NCBI GenBank assembly: GCA_932521025.1
Contig: OW051471.1
Location: 4,278,001-4,342,000, forward strand
Reading direction: 5' to 3'
Length of the DNA stretch: 64,000 bases
Origin: Oscheius onirici
Lineage: Eukaryota; Nematoda; Chromadorea; Rhabditida; Rhabditidae
A program made the translations under genes and the position numbers. This document shows positions 12,490-22,333 of this stretch, piece by piece. How positions within the stretch are numbered: position 1 is the first letter of the stretch; each line of letters opens with the position of its first letter. The notes beneath the pieces are model-generated. The model was given only the letters and a program-made list of their open reading frames with translations. It ran no database searches and was not told where the DNA came from.

Positions 12490-12901
12490 CTTCGACCTAT
12501 AAAAACGTATATACAGCATATATTCGCCATTTTCGACAATGCTTCGTCAGAAAACATATAAATGATGCAAATGTTCGTCTTTTTCAACATTCTTCGAGCT
12601 ATTATCTTCATCTTTGAGTCGAGGGAAGAATGGAGTTCCAACACGGGTAACTCCAATAGGAACAGGCTTCGCGATCAGCTCGTGCTTCTGCAGGAACTCT
12701 TGAAGCTTCTCAGGAGTCTTGATCGACTCATACAATTCGATAAGACTCGGATCAACTCTAGCCATAACTGACCCTTTTCTGAAGATAATAGCTCGAAGAA
12801 TGTTGAAAAAGACGAATATTTGCATCATTTATATGTTTTACTGACGAAGCATTGTCGAAAATGGCGAATATATGCTGTATATACGTTTTTATAGGTCGTA
12901 G
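12490..12901. mobile_element. foldback element with near-identical arms and a coding-like core
   Basis: Arms 12490-12612 and 12778-12901 are reverse complements, nearly identical over about 123 bp (ACCTATAAAAACGTATATAC...; GACAATGCTTCGTCAG...). The core holds a coding-looking fragment on the minus strand. High arm identity suggests recent activity or gene conversion. Confidence 0.8.
12613..12765 (-). pseudogene. captured coding fragment inside foldback (MARVDPSL...)
   Basis: Starting at an ATG at 12765, about 50 codons read MARVDPSLIELYESI, then KTPEKLQEFLQKHELI, then PVPIGVTRVGTPFFPRL before running into the left arm. Amphipathic Leu/Glu helices and third-base usage look like a real protein N-terminus, unlike the AT-rich arms. 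I do not recognise the source family. It may be a host exon captured at the DNA level or the N-terminus of the element's own lost protein. Confidence 0.45.
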
Positions 12902-12995
12902 TTTTCTCAAAAACGTGTCACCCAGGACGAAAGTAATTTTGTCCAACATTTGAATTGCGCGGCGAACTGTGGTTAAATGCCCCAAATCTGGGCGG

Positions 12996-13452
12996 TTTTA
13001 AAGCGAGCCTCCCCCGCTACCCCTTTTGAATTTGCGCGCGCATTTTCTTCCGACTCCTGATTTAATGGTGTAGTGGTACTCTGCGTGGTTTACTATTTTT
13101 GAAGTACTTTGGCACGGTAATTGTTTTTTTTTGCATATTTTTTTACACGCCTCATAAAATATATTAGCGAGTTAGACAGTAAAAGTCTGTGCATTCGATA
13201 ATGATGCTGAAGCCAATTTATGTACCCAATCCCCGGATATCGAAAGATAAACACCCCTGAGTATCCCAAAGAAATGTAAAAAAACATTATACGCATGTGG
13301 GAATCGAACCCCTGCTCATATGTTTTACAGTCAATAATGTTATCCACTAGGCCAGTCAGCGGAGGCGGGGCCGGTCCTCGGCGACGCACATGAGCTTCGC
13401 TAATCAACTAATACACGGCGCTAATCGACAAGCGGGGGAGGCTCGCTTTAAA
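12996..13452. mobile_element. terminal-inverted-repeat element carrying a tRNA-like sequence
   Basis: TIRs TTTTAAAGCGAGCCTCCCCC (left) and GGGGGAGGCTCGCTTTAAAG (right) bound about 457 bp. The same TIR type (CTACCCCC/GGGGGAGGCTCACTTTAA) bounds an element at 57,601-58,098. The interior carries a tRNA-like block on the minus strand and no open frame. Confidence 0.8.
13293..13362 (-). ncRNA. tRNA-like sequence (Tyr-like loop), pseudogene or element-borne
   Basis: The minus strand reads TGGCCTAGTGGATAAC (A-box/D-arm like), then GACTGTAAAACA (anticodon loop compatible with GUA), then GGGGTTCGATTCCCAC (T-arm and B-box). The acceptor stem is not convincingly paired. Embedded in the 12,996-13,452 element, so probably not a functional tRNA gene. 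Confidence 0.5.
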
Positions 13453-13469
13453 GTGAGGCGGTCTTAAAA

Positions 13470-13630
13470 TATTGGGGCGGTCCAAGCATGTACGCTGGAC
13501 GGGTCCGGTTCGGTCCGTTTTTCAAATTGGACCGATCCGGTCCGATTTTCAAAATGGACCGCGCCGATCCGCTCGCCGCCATTAAAAAATTGGACCGGAC
13601 CGGCCTCAGCCGGTCCGCGCGCACATGCTT
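13470..13630. repeat. GC-rich palindromic block (GGACCGG/CCGGTCC)
   Basis: GGTCCAAGCATGT on the left is mirrored by GCGCGCACATGCTTGG on the right, and the interior is a chain of GGACCGATCCGGTCC-type palindromes. No coding sense. It resembles the GC-rich termini of the foldback elements at 20,698-21,220 and 53,702-54,040. Confidence 0.6.
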
Positions 13631-13952
13631 GGGGCGGAATTTGAAAAACAAAGCAAGTTTTTGCATTTTAATTGCTCTATACTCTTTTTTTCGACTTCTA
13701 GGTGGTTTTAATCGATTCAGCGTGAAAAAATACCCTAGAAACGTCTAAATTTGAAGAGAAAACACTTACAATTAGAAAGAGTCAAAATGAGTGAAAAACT
13801 GTTTTCTTCCACTTTTCCATGGTTTCTCTTCAAATTTAGACGTTTCTAGGGTATTTTTCCACGCTGAATCGATTAAAACGACCTAAAAGTCGAAAAATAA
13901 GTATAAAGCACTTAAAATGCAAAAACCTGCTTTGTTTTTCAAATTCCGCCCA
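13630..13952. mobile_element. foldback element, about 320 bp
   Basis: Arms about 13634-13765 and 13818-13950 are inverted copies (GGAATTTGAAAAACAAAGC / GCTTTGTTTTTCAAATTCC; TTTTAATCGATTCAGCGTG / CACGCTGAATCGATTAAAA), with a loop of about 50 bp. No open frame. The inner CAGCGTG motif recurs in the 10,227-10,596 element. Confidence 0.8.
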
Positions 13953-14369
13953 AATCCTCTGCGCCGCGCCTCTGTGGCCAGCGCTGAATTCTGCAGATTC
14001 AAACTCTGACCAAACTGAACGCATGTTCTCACCAAACTCTGCCCAACTGAGCGCATATACACTCTCACCAAACTGAAGTGAACGCCGAAACAAAACTGAA
14101 ATGTATTTTTTCTCCATTTTCCACAATCTAATCTCAGCGCGCATTTTCTAGTCCACTTTAAATTGCTCTCGCGTCTGTGTGTCTGAAGATCTAATTGAGG
14201 ACCAGCCGACTTCGTCGCCTGGCGGCGTCGTAATGCCAAACTTTTCGACCTGGTCCTTAGCGGTTTCTAAAGGTTTCTACTTCCCTTTAGCACAATAGAA
14301 GCCAAAGTCTGTATAAACTTCAAGTTCAAAAGTAACTTGTTATCTAATCTTGACAACTCTTGACTTGCT

Positions 14370-14620
14370 ACGACGGTTCTCGTGGCCATGGACAAACAAA
14401 CAAGCGTGGGATTCACTCCACGGGGACCCCACGCTGTACCCCGTGGGGTGATTTTCTATGCATTTTTGACTCCACGCGGTTATGCGTGGGGTGCCCGTGG
14501 AGTGAATCCCACGCGTGGACCCCACGTGGGGTACCTTGGAACTGGCCACTGGCTTGTTTGCGGCCATGGACAAACAAATAAACAGAGTCAGCCACAGACA
14601 CCATATCACTTTCATAATTT
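14370..14620. repeat. GTGGGG/CCCCAC palindrome cluster and foldback-family end
   Basis: Between two copies of GGCCATGGACAAACAAA (14,382-14,402 and 14,561-14,577) lies a dense set of CCCCACG/CGTGGGG palindromes. The block CCCACGCGTGGACCCCACGT (from 14,508) recurs almost exactly at 59,858. The right edge, ACAGAGTCAGCCACAGACAC, is the same family end as at about 39,805-39,825. No coding. Confidence 0.65.
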
Positions 14621-14659
14621 AGATGATAAGAGGAAGCTTTGTGCGCAAATTAGTTTTTA

Positions 14660-15080
14660 ACAAGCCGTGACAGGAAAAGCAAGTGCGCGAAGTACTCTTA
14701 CAATTTTGATAGTTTCTTTGGAGGGACAAGGGGTAACTGGAACGGAGTGACAAGAGAAGAATGGAGGGGGAACTGGAACTGAGGGTCCGAGAAAGACGTG
14801 ATAGGAGGACAAGAAATCTTTAGCCCTGGAAGGGCGTTGCTTTCCTTGTTGTTAAAAACTAATTGTGCGCACAATTAGTTTTTAAAAACTTTATAGTCAA
14901 CAATAGTTAAACCTGAACCTGTTGTAAGATAATAACAGACTAGTGAAAAGAGTTTATTAGATCCGTAGGGCTAAAGGTATCCGTAGTTAGCACTAACTGA
15001 GACTTCTGATTGCACTGTTTTGACTCTCTTTCGACTTCTTCAACATTCTGAACAGATTCTATCTCTCTGAACACAATCTC
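14660..15080. repeat. dispersed repeat (inverted relative to 2,940-3,420), then unique sequence
   Basis: TAGTTTCTTTGGAGGGACAA, TAGCCCTGGAAGGGCGTTGC and a palindromic TTGTGCGCACAATTAGTTTT core mirror the copy near 3 kb. I see no gene. The remainder leads to the next gene's 5' region. Confidence 0.55.
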
Positions 15081-15381
15081 TCACCATTGAGCTCTGCACA
15101 CCATAAAGCTTCGACCACTTGGCTATCGACAAACTTGGCCAGCTCTGCTATTCTTTTATCTGAACACCGAGCGTTTTGCGAAATGGCACAATTTTACCTG
15201 CAAGTTGGAAACATTGATCAGCTGCTGTTCCCTTGGACATTTGGGAGCAAGCTGTATTGGCAAAAAGCGTGATATCTGCCTGAAAATATTCTATTTTAGT
15301 ACTGGATTATGATCACAAGGTATAATTAATTAGAAAAGTTTGCAAAAGGATAGTCAATTTCGCGTCTACAGGCCCAGGAGG

Positions 15382-16061
15382 ATGTTCCGAAGAGGCGAGA
15401 AGTACAAGACGCGACAGCAGACGAAGAAGATTGAGAAGGCGGTAGCTGGACTGAAAACACTCTACCAGGATCTGGACAAGCACATGAAGGAGAGGGATCC
15501 GGCCGTCAAAGAGGCTTTGGTGAAGGAACTGGAGAGACGACTGGACGAGGAAGACGACGGCTACGTCAAGAAGAAACTCGACGAGATGTTGATCAGACAT
15601 CTTGAAGGAAAAGAACAATTGAACGAGAAGGAGAGTCAGACGGAGCCACAAAAGGAGGAAAAGAAGATCGAAGTGGTGACTTTGGACGACACGCCGGTTC
15701 CTCAAGACAAGACGATCGAAGTCATCACACTGGACGAAAGTACTTCTAGATGCTCGTCTCCTTTCAAGCAGCCCATCTACCGTAACCTGAACGATACCAT
15801 CACCATCAAGTCTCCCTCCATCAATGACAGTCGTCGTCTCACCCGCAGCTCCCAGGATCTGGCCAAGTTTCTTCTCCGATCCACTCTTAACAGAAGCAGT
15901 GTGATCGGCACTCCCGTATGTTTTCATCTTCTCTTCAAAGCAAAAAGCATGTTCAGAATATGGGAAGAATCGACCAAGAAGAGCCCGAGAAGAAGACCCC
16001 CTGGTGGACAGGCAGAAACTCCATCCCGATGGAGATGAGCAGTCCGCAGAGCCCTTGGTAA
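15382..16061 (+). CDS. charged coiled-coil protein, unknown
   Basis: ATG at 15382 follows a CTACAG acceptor by a few bases; additional upstream exons cannot be excluded. Residues 1-90 are an acidic/basic coiled coil (KIEKAVAGLKTLYQDLDKHM, ELERRLDEEDDGYVKKKLDE). Next come two similar short strings, KIEVVTLDDTPVPQD and TIEVITLDESTSRC, resembling SUMO-interacting or docking motifs (VVTLDD, VITLDE). The last exon, after an intron at 15,916-15,956, ends WWTGRNSIPMEMSSPQSPW. Stop at 16061, only 10 bp from the stop of the opposing saposin-like gene. No family recognised; the repeated I-E-V-[VI]-T-L-D motif suggests a binding linker. Confidence 0.75.
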
Positions 16062-16070
16062 AAGTAGATT

Positions 16071-16872
16071 TCAAAAGAACAAACAATAAACTTTGTGTTT
16101 ACCCACCTTTGATGTCACAGCATAGGTCTTCGCATTCTCAAGCATTCTCTCACAGAAGGCACAAGTCAATCGATTGTCCCCTCCGTGTTCTTCGACCTCT
16201 CGAATCTGGTTTCCAATTCGATCTGCTGGATTTCTTCTCGATTGTGGCATTCTTGGACTAGTCACATGGACAGTTGTCTTCGGTTCTTCTGTTGTAGTTG
16301 TAGGAACTGTGGTGGTAGTTGTGGTGGAACTAGATCTGGTAGTCTCTTCTTCTGGAGGAGGTCCTCCAATCTGAATCTTTCTTGTTTTATTTTGAAGTAG
16401 ATAGTCAAGTTACGGCAAAGGGATTCCCCTCTTCGCAGAGATTCAATCGAAGACAGATGTCCTGAGTCGAGAAATCATAGTTCAGACTGAAGTAGATCTC
16501 AGGAAGGGATGACTCGACAAAGGTGAAACACTGTTCTTTGAAAACGACTGGTAATAGGCGACATTTCTCGTAGAATGCTAGAATGAATTTGTGTTCTCTA
16601 GAAAAGACTGGACCCACCATTCCTCAACTGATTTTGACTCAATCCTACTCTATGTTTTGTCACAGACAACAACTGTGTACAGAGGAAACATCCAAGATTC
16701 GAGGCTGACTCTGTCGTTTCTTTCGTCTCTTCTACAGCGAATGGTCGATTGAAATAGACTGCTTCCAGAGCTGTCAGACAGCAGCCGAACACTGGAAATG
16801 GAAATCTTTTGGGTCAAAGTGCTTGTCTTTTTGAATAATTCACTCTTCCTCACCTAAAAGTCGGAGCAGCAT
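16071..16872 (-). CDS. secreted saposin-like (SapB) protein with a truncated second domain
   Basis: ATG at 16872; splicing across a 50-60 bp intron gives a signal peptide MLLRLLVFGCCLTALEA. A complete SapB domain follows across two exons, with Cys at LGCFLCTQLL, EKCRLL, EQCFTFVESSLPEIYF and DICLRLNLC, the six-Cys spacing of saposins. A Thr-rich linker ([14 protein letters not shown], about 16,280-16,340) leads to CAFCERMLENAKTY, which begins a second SapB domain but stops after about 25 residues (KHKVYCLFF-stop). Saposin-like proteins bind lipids or permeabilise membranes; nematodes use many in the gut. A further intron cannot be excluded, but it would run antisense into the neighbouring coding exon. 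Confidence 0.75.
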
Positions 16873-16899
16873 TGGAAGAGAGTCGTCTCCAGTCGATTG

Positions 16900-18200
16900 G
16901 AACTCTGAAATGGAAGAAGAATGTTGCGAGAAAGGATCAGTGATCAAGACGAGGTCAAATCAACATCTGGACATTCAGTCTGGACATGTGGTTCGCATGG
17001 GAATTCCCCACGGATCTTTCAAATCAAATCGTCTATTCGAAAGGGACAAGATTCGTAAAAAGTGGAACACGAATGCTGTGGAAATGAGTCAAGCAGCGGA
17101 AAAGTCTGGCAAGAAAAGGACAGGAAGCTTTGACCGAAGCAAGCAGATTGACGAGACTAGGAGTGGATACGTGCGCCCGATATTTGCCCCGATAGTAACG
17201 GTGCAAATAGCGCAACCACTTGACACCTTCTAAGGGGCTTCTTCACGCCTTCGGGCTACAGACTCACTCTTTCTCTCTGATTATCAACTACCTTTGAAAC
17301 TTTGGACGAAAATTAGAGGCACTCAGACAAAACTCGACCTTTTCGGCGGCTTGTTTTGGAATGTTGTTTCTGGTCGAAAACGAAGTCGCAATCATGAAAA
17401 TAAACTCTTAGAATGGCCGGTTAAAGACTAGCTAATCGACTGTCGTAAAACGAGGGGATGACCTTCGAAAGTCTAGACATTCTTTGTAATTCGTGGGAAG
17501 CGACAAATAAATCTGATCGTGGCTGAATGTGTTCCTTAGAGTAGAGGGAAACCAGTAAATGTTCTTTGGAAAAACGGCGAGGCGTTCTACGGGAACCTTT
17601 TCTTCGCAAGACTAGTATAAGAATGGGACGAACAAGAGAAAGGTCATTGGAAGTGCTGTTTCGGAGTCGATGCTGCTCTGGGCAGCTGACGAGCAGTCTT
17701 TTTTCTGATTATCGCAACTGGTGGTCAGATCCAAGTTACACCTGTTCTTGGCTGTAAAGGAGGACGAACGAACAGGATCCAGTGAGGGAAAGGTTAAACA
17801 ATCAAAACGAAAGTTATGCAGACGCTGTTTTGAATGGATCATCTATCAGAATCGCTTCCTCCAGCTAAATATCGGCGGGATGAGTTTCGAGGCCAAGCAA
17901 CTTAAAATCACAGCTTGATTTTTCAGAGCGCAAACTGTCCAGATGGGGAGAGGCAGTGGTCAGGGGAGGGGAGAAAGTGGTCGGAGGCAATTGCAAAACG
18001 AGAACCTGTACGCTGTGAGAGAAATCCGTACAAGTCGATCACAGCCTGGTAATTATTGAGAAGAAAAGATGTCCCCCTGAAAATGATCGGATGCGACCTT
18101 GGTTCGTTGGGATTTGCATGACAAACAAAAAAAAGGGCATGAACTCTGTGACGACTATCGTCGCAGTGGAGGTCGAGCGTGAATCAAATAGAAGAGAGAG
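16900..18200. other. intergenic; no supported gene
   Basis: Open frames of 60-107 codons occur on both strands (for example + 16,910-17,233) without introns, domains or composition that would support them. A run GGCTTCTTCACGCCTTCGGG near 17,236 loosely resembles dispersed-repeat ends. Nothing else is recognised. Confidence 0.4.
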
Positions 18201-18218
18201 ACATAAGGAAGAAGACTG

Positions 18219-20168
18219 TCAATTAGACGAGTCGCCGACCGGAACGGCGACAGATGTGTGTGAATTGGCGATTTCCGACATGTGCATCTGCCTCCTATTG
18301 AACAACGTTTATCGAAAATGAAACAATGGGCTTGCAGGTCAAAACTACAGGAAGTTATGTGTCAGCACCAACATTGGTGTTTGGAACAGGAAACCAGGTA
18401 CTTACTTGGGATTACTGGATTCAATATTTGGAACAGAGTCAACAACAGGCTCAGCCGGTTCGTCTGCAATGAAAACGGACTCTTCGCTATCACTTCGGCT
18501 GAAGCTGCGGCTACGACTTCTCTCAACAGGCATAGGGACACGATGATCATCTTGCAGCGATTCTTTGCGGAAATGACCAGCATATCTATTCACACGGGAG
18601 AATTGTTTCCGATTGGAGCAATCACGAAGAAGCTCCTCCTTTACCGCAGCCTTGCGAGTTTCGATCAGCTCTGAATTGAATTTTTAGAACAAATTTCCGC
18701 TTGAAATTACTGTCAATCGAGGCTTGACTGGCATTCAGGAGTTCGAGTGAACGGACGTTGTGTTTAGCCGGCATAAAGAAGATGACCTAAAACGGGCTGA
18801 AGCGAAGAGATGAACAGTTCCTACCGGTTTTGTCTTCGTCTGAATGGCATTCTTAAGTAATTCGTAGTGTGCTATTTTGCTACCAGCATATTGAAGAATG
18901 GCTTTGTTACGCTGCAAGGATAGTAGCTCCAATTCAGCCTCCCGTTTCTGACGAATACAATTTTCTTTTTCCTCCAGCATCTAGCAATACAATTGTTAAG
19001 AAGGGGAAGTGTTTTATGTGTACCTTTGCCTCCTCTATCTTTTTGTTAGCGGCTAACTTCTCCTCGATTTCTTCTAATTTTTTCGATTGCTTTGTAGCGG
19101 ATAAATCGCGCTGGCGCGTGCCGCCCAGAGTTCCTAATATATTGTTGAAGAAGCGGCGATTCCTGAAAACTGAACAGATTTGAATTTTTACCGTGACAAA
19201 CCGTGTCTTGTCCTTGTTATCAGCGCACTTGTCGAGATCCTGGATTCTTTTCTCTCTGCTGGAGGAAGCAGAGACTGGAGTCACAACGACCGACTCGACG
19301 ATTCTAGGATTGAAATATAGTTAAATTAGTTTCGTAGGCACCTTTTTGTAGGCGGCTCCGAGTCTCCCTCGGACTGCTGAGCATCGTCTTCGGCTGCTAC
19401 GTTGCTATTGCGACCGAATCTGAGCAAAACATAATTACACAGAAGAGGTGTGAACGGAGTTTTATTTATGTATACAAGTTGTGCTACGTCCCTCCGGGGC
19501 TAAGTGACTTAGTTTTGTCCTTTTCAAAACAGATAAGAGCTAACAGTTTGCTATCTGATCCCTCTCCAAATCAATTATGTTTCTGTCCTGCATTCTGCAA
19601 TGTGTTTGTCTTCTTCTATCCTTGTACTTGTGATAAAACAGATCTTGCTTTTGGCTCGCAACAGTACAGAAAAAAGCCTTCGCACTTGACACGTTGACTT
19701 ACACCTCGCCTGCGGCTCGCAATAGACCCAAAAGTGCAAAACATTGAAAAGGAAGAAAAAAACAGACATGCACGCAATTGCTATCATCATTTGGAACTCA
19801 CAAATACAAAGCAAAAAGATTAGTCCCCGGCGGGGATCGAACCCAGGTCGCGCGCGCGGCGCACTAAACGCTTGCAATACACGAGCCACAAATCTCAGCT
19901 TCACACACACACACAGACGGTAGCGCATTATAAAATAGATTCATCAAAATTCCACTGTCACGATAAAAAGTAGCTAAAACATACCCGGTGGAGGAGTGAT
20001 CTTGAGAGAAGACGCGTTTTCGGTTCTCACCAGCGACTCGACGTCTAAATTAGCAGATAATAATGTGAAAGTAGTTCTAAAAACATACCTGCCAGAATAT
20101 AGGAGTGGCTCTATTACTTTCAGCCGATCATCAATTCGGCAAATCTCGTCGTCTATGTCCAACGGCAT
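18219..20168 (-). CDS. PNN: pinin, nuclear splicing-associated protein
   Basis: Pinin associates with the exon-junction/ASAP-type complex and nuclear speckles. ATG at 20168 (MPLDIDDEICRIDDRLKVIE) gives the short pinin N-terminal helix. The core domain is clear: RRFFNNILGTLGGTRQRD then KLEEIEEKLAANKKIEEAK (about 19,050-19,170), a coiled coil REAELELLSLQRNKAILQY, then ELLKNAIQTKTKP followed by VIFFMPAKHN (about 18,770-18,860), which matches the family's IRTKTKP-LFYIP signature. The C-terminus is SR-like (ERSRSRSFSRSDSEE). The intron at about 19,430-20,030 is enlarged by repeat DNA with a tRNA-like block. The last exon and stop (18219) are less certain. Confidence 0.88.
19479..19892. repeat. repeat insertion in a pinin intron, including a tRNA-like block
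   Basis: 19,479-19,580 (TTGTGCTACGTCCCTCCGGG, then AAGTGACTTAGTTTTGTCCT) is a close copy of the sequence abutting the retrotransposon remnant at about 56,800-56,900. 19,823-19,892 (minus) contains GTGGCTCGTGTATTGCAAGC and CCTGGGTTCGATCCCCG, an A-box/B-box arrangement typical of tRNA-derived SINEs. It makes this intron about ten times longer than its neighbours. Confidence 0.65.
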
Positions 20169-20197
20169 CTGAACATTGATTCTACAAAAGGGTAGAT

Positions 20198-20366
20198 ATG
20201 GTTTGTTCAAAAAAAAAAAAAAGAGCTCGACCGTAACCCATTTATTTCCGCGCGAGACCCTTATAACATGGAAACATAGGATACTCGGCTGTTTTCTGTT
20301 GTTATTCCGGTCTCGCAGCGAATTAAATGGGTTATGGTCGAGATCTTTTTTTTTTGAACAAACCAT
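20198..20366. mobile_element. small foldback MITE next to the pinin start
   Basis: ATGGTTTGTTCAAAAAAAAA...GAGCTCGACCGTAACCCATT on the left is mirrored by AATGGGTTATGGTCGAGATC...TTTTGAACAAACCAT on the right, about 169 bp. It ends 30 bp upstream of the pinin ATG and may contribute promoter or 5'-leader sequence. Confidence 0.8.
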
Positions 20367-20697
20367 AATAAGTAAATGAAGCTATGGACACAACTTCTTG
20401 TAAAAAAACAGGCTCAACAGAACACGCTTGAACAGATTATTCTCTGCAAATAGTCATCTCAAAAGTTCACTTATGTATTTATATACTGTCTTATCGAATC
20501 GCTCTAATTGTAAGTGTATAAACAAAAAACTTAGATATATAATCTATCCGAGTGAACGCAATTTCAGACCAGTTTGGGAATTCGCGCCAAAAATGTTTGA
20601 ACGAAGGGAGGCGCCTACTGCAGTACAACCAAATTTCTCTTACAACACTGTAAGTATGTGAATGCAATTGTTTTATCCCTCGTCAATGTTTTTATTC

Positions 20698-21220
20698 AGG
20701 GATGGCCGCCCGGGCCTACCGTAACCCGGCCGACCCGTTTGAAATTGGGCCCGGGCCGGTTTTTCGTGGCGGGACCAACGCTACCGCGGGCGAAATTTTG
20801 AGTTCAAATATTGTTTTTTTTTCAATTTTTATCTTTTTCTGTCCGGATTTCCGGTTTTTTTTGCATCTTTTCTTCCACTATGGTTAGATAGTAGCGAGGT
20901 GATCACATTGTTAACAAAAAAGTTCATGAAAATTTCGTTTAGTGTTATGAAATGACTTGCTACGTTTTCAGCCGCCTAAAATGACGACAAACAGAATTTT
21001 TATGATCTTTTTTTGTTAACAATGTGATCACCTCGCTACTATCTAACTATAGTGAAAGAAAAGATGCAAAAAAAAACTGGAAATCCGGCCAGAAGAAGCA
21101 AAAAAATTGAAAAACAAAATTTGAATTAAAAAATTTTGAATTCAAAGCGTTGGTTCCACCACGAAAAATCGGGCCGGCCCGGGCCCATTTTCAAACGGGC
21201 CGGCCGGGTTAGCCATCCCT
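20698..21220. mobile_element. foldback element with GGCC-rich termini
   Basis: Left end AGGGATGGCCGCCCGGGCC, right end GGCCGGCCGGGTTAGCCATC then CCT. Long arms (CTATGGTTAGATAGTAGCGA GG / its complement; TGTTAACAATGTGATCACC) enclose a short centre. A second copy of the same family spans 59,900-61,740, where it is split by another insertion. Ends 38 bp upstream of the next gene's ATG. Confidence 0.85.
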
Positions 21221-21257
21221 ATTTTTATAACTACTACTTTCCAGAAAGAAAATCATC

Positions 21258-22077
21258 ATGGTTTACTATCCCAAGCTGGATGAAGAAACGGCTCCTGCCA
21301 AAAAGCATGCCAGCTCGAAAATCCTGATTGGTGAAAATGATGTCGACGCTAAGAGACGAAGTCATGCTGCTGCTGAACTTAGTGAGAGAAAAAGCACACT
21401 TTGTGGATGTCATATCAAGGTAAGCGTTATTTATAGCCGAAAAAGGAGAATTTTAAGCTTGTCACTCTCGTGTTCATTGCCTTGTCGATTGGTCTTCTTG
21501 TCTACAAGTGCATAGTCAACGACTACAATCATGAGCTGATTATGACCTTGAATCTCACATGGTGTAAATTTGATCAATCTGCTCACGTATTATTATTTTT
21601 TTAATTACAAGATTATTTATTTTTAGTTCGTTGCTTTCTTCATCCAACTCGCCTGCATCTTCTGTCTACTCGTCTCTTTGTTGGATATGCCCGCATTCGT
21701 GATCCCAAGCATAGTGTATCACGTTGGTCTTCAGTTTTACCTAAATCTAAAACGTTTACAGGTCATTCTCATCGCTCTCCAGACTGCTACCGCTATGGTC
21801 TACCTCTACTTCACCCTCACTGGCTCTTTGGGTGACTATCGCACTTCTGTTGAGCGCGATCTCAAAGACTATTGCGTTACTTTCGGCATATGTCCTCAAA
21901 GTTATGATGACCGTACCTGCTCTTGCGTTGTTGCTGGACTTTTGATGATTGCAGCCATCATCAACTGCTTCATCACTAATATCGTTTCGAGGCAGGGTTT
22001 ATTTATTTCCTGCATTAAGTTTATTTTAATTCAGGCTCTTCGACCACGTTTTGACTTCATCCCTGGCCATGAAGTAA
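21258..22077 (+). CDS. four-transmembrane protein, unknown family
   Basis: ATG at 21258 lies 13 bp after a TTTCCAG acceptor. A cytosolic Lys-rich N-terminus (MVYYPKLDEETAPAKK) is followed by four hydrophobic segments: LVTLVFIALSIGLLVYKCIV, FVAFFIQLACIFCLLVSLLD, VILIALQTATAMVYLYFTLT and VVAGLLMIAAIINCFITNIV. The loop before the last helix has several Cys (DYCVTFGICPQSY, RTCSCV). Introns are 37-50 bp; the last (21,992-22,034) uses a GC donor (GAG|GCAGGG). Stop at 22077 (HVLTSSLAMK). The topology is claudin/tetraspan-like, but no claudin WGLWC-type motif is present, so I make no family call. Confidence 0.78.
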
Positions 22078-22283
22078 TCTCTTCGACATGTTGTCTCTTT
22101 CAACTGTATATATTGTTATGTTTTGTTGTGCTCCGTTATGCACTCACCTTTTTTTGAAACTGAAATGAAACCTACCAATCTACCGATTGTTGTATTTTGC
22201 GTTGCTTCGTAGCATACTATTAATCTTGACAAAAGTTCTATCGTGTCTGTGTGTGAAACCTCGGCTTGGGCAAAGCGAAAAAT

Positions 22284-22333
22284 GGCGAAATCGAACCCGC
22301 GAAGCTCGCGCGCCCATTGCCTCTCGGCCATGG
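22284..22333 (-). ncRNA. tRNA-like fragment
   Basis: The minus strand reads CCATGGCCGAGAGGCAATGG (D-arm-like GCCGAGAGG) and GCGGGTTCGATTTCGC (T-arm and B-box). The middle is GC-rich (GCGCGCGAGC) and no good acceptor or anticodon stem is visible. Probably a tRNA-derived repeat. Confidence 0.4.

Noticed and set aside
14340..14660. Several His/Pro/Gly-rich frames
   Set aside because: Produced by CCCCACG palindromes in all frames; not coding.
15313..16086. 257-codon open frame on -, antisense to the coiled-coil gene
   Set aside because: Shadow of a codon-biased exon; the Leu/Ser-rich translation has no structure and the + frame is clearly real.
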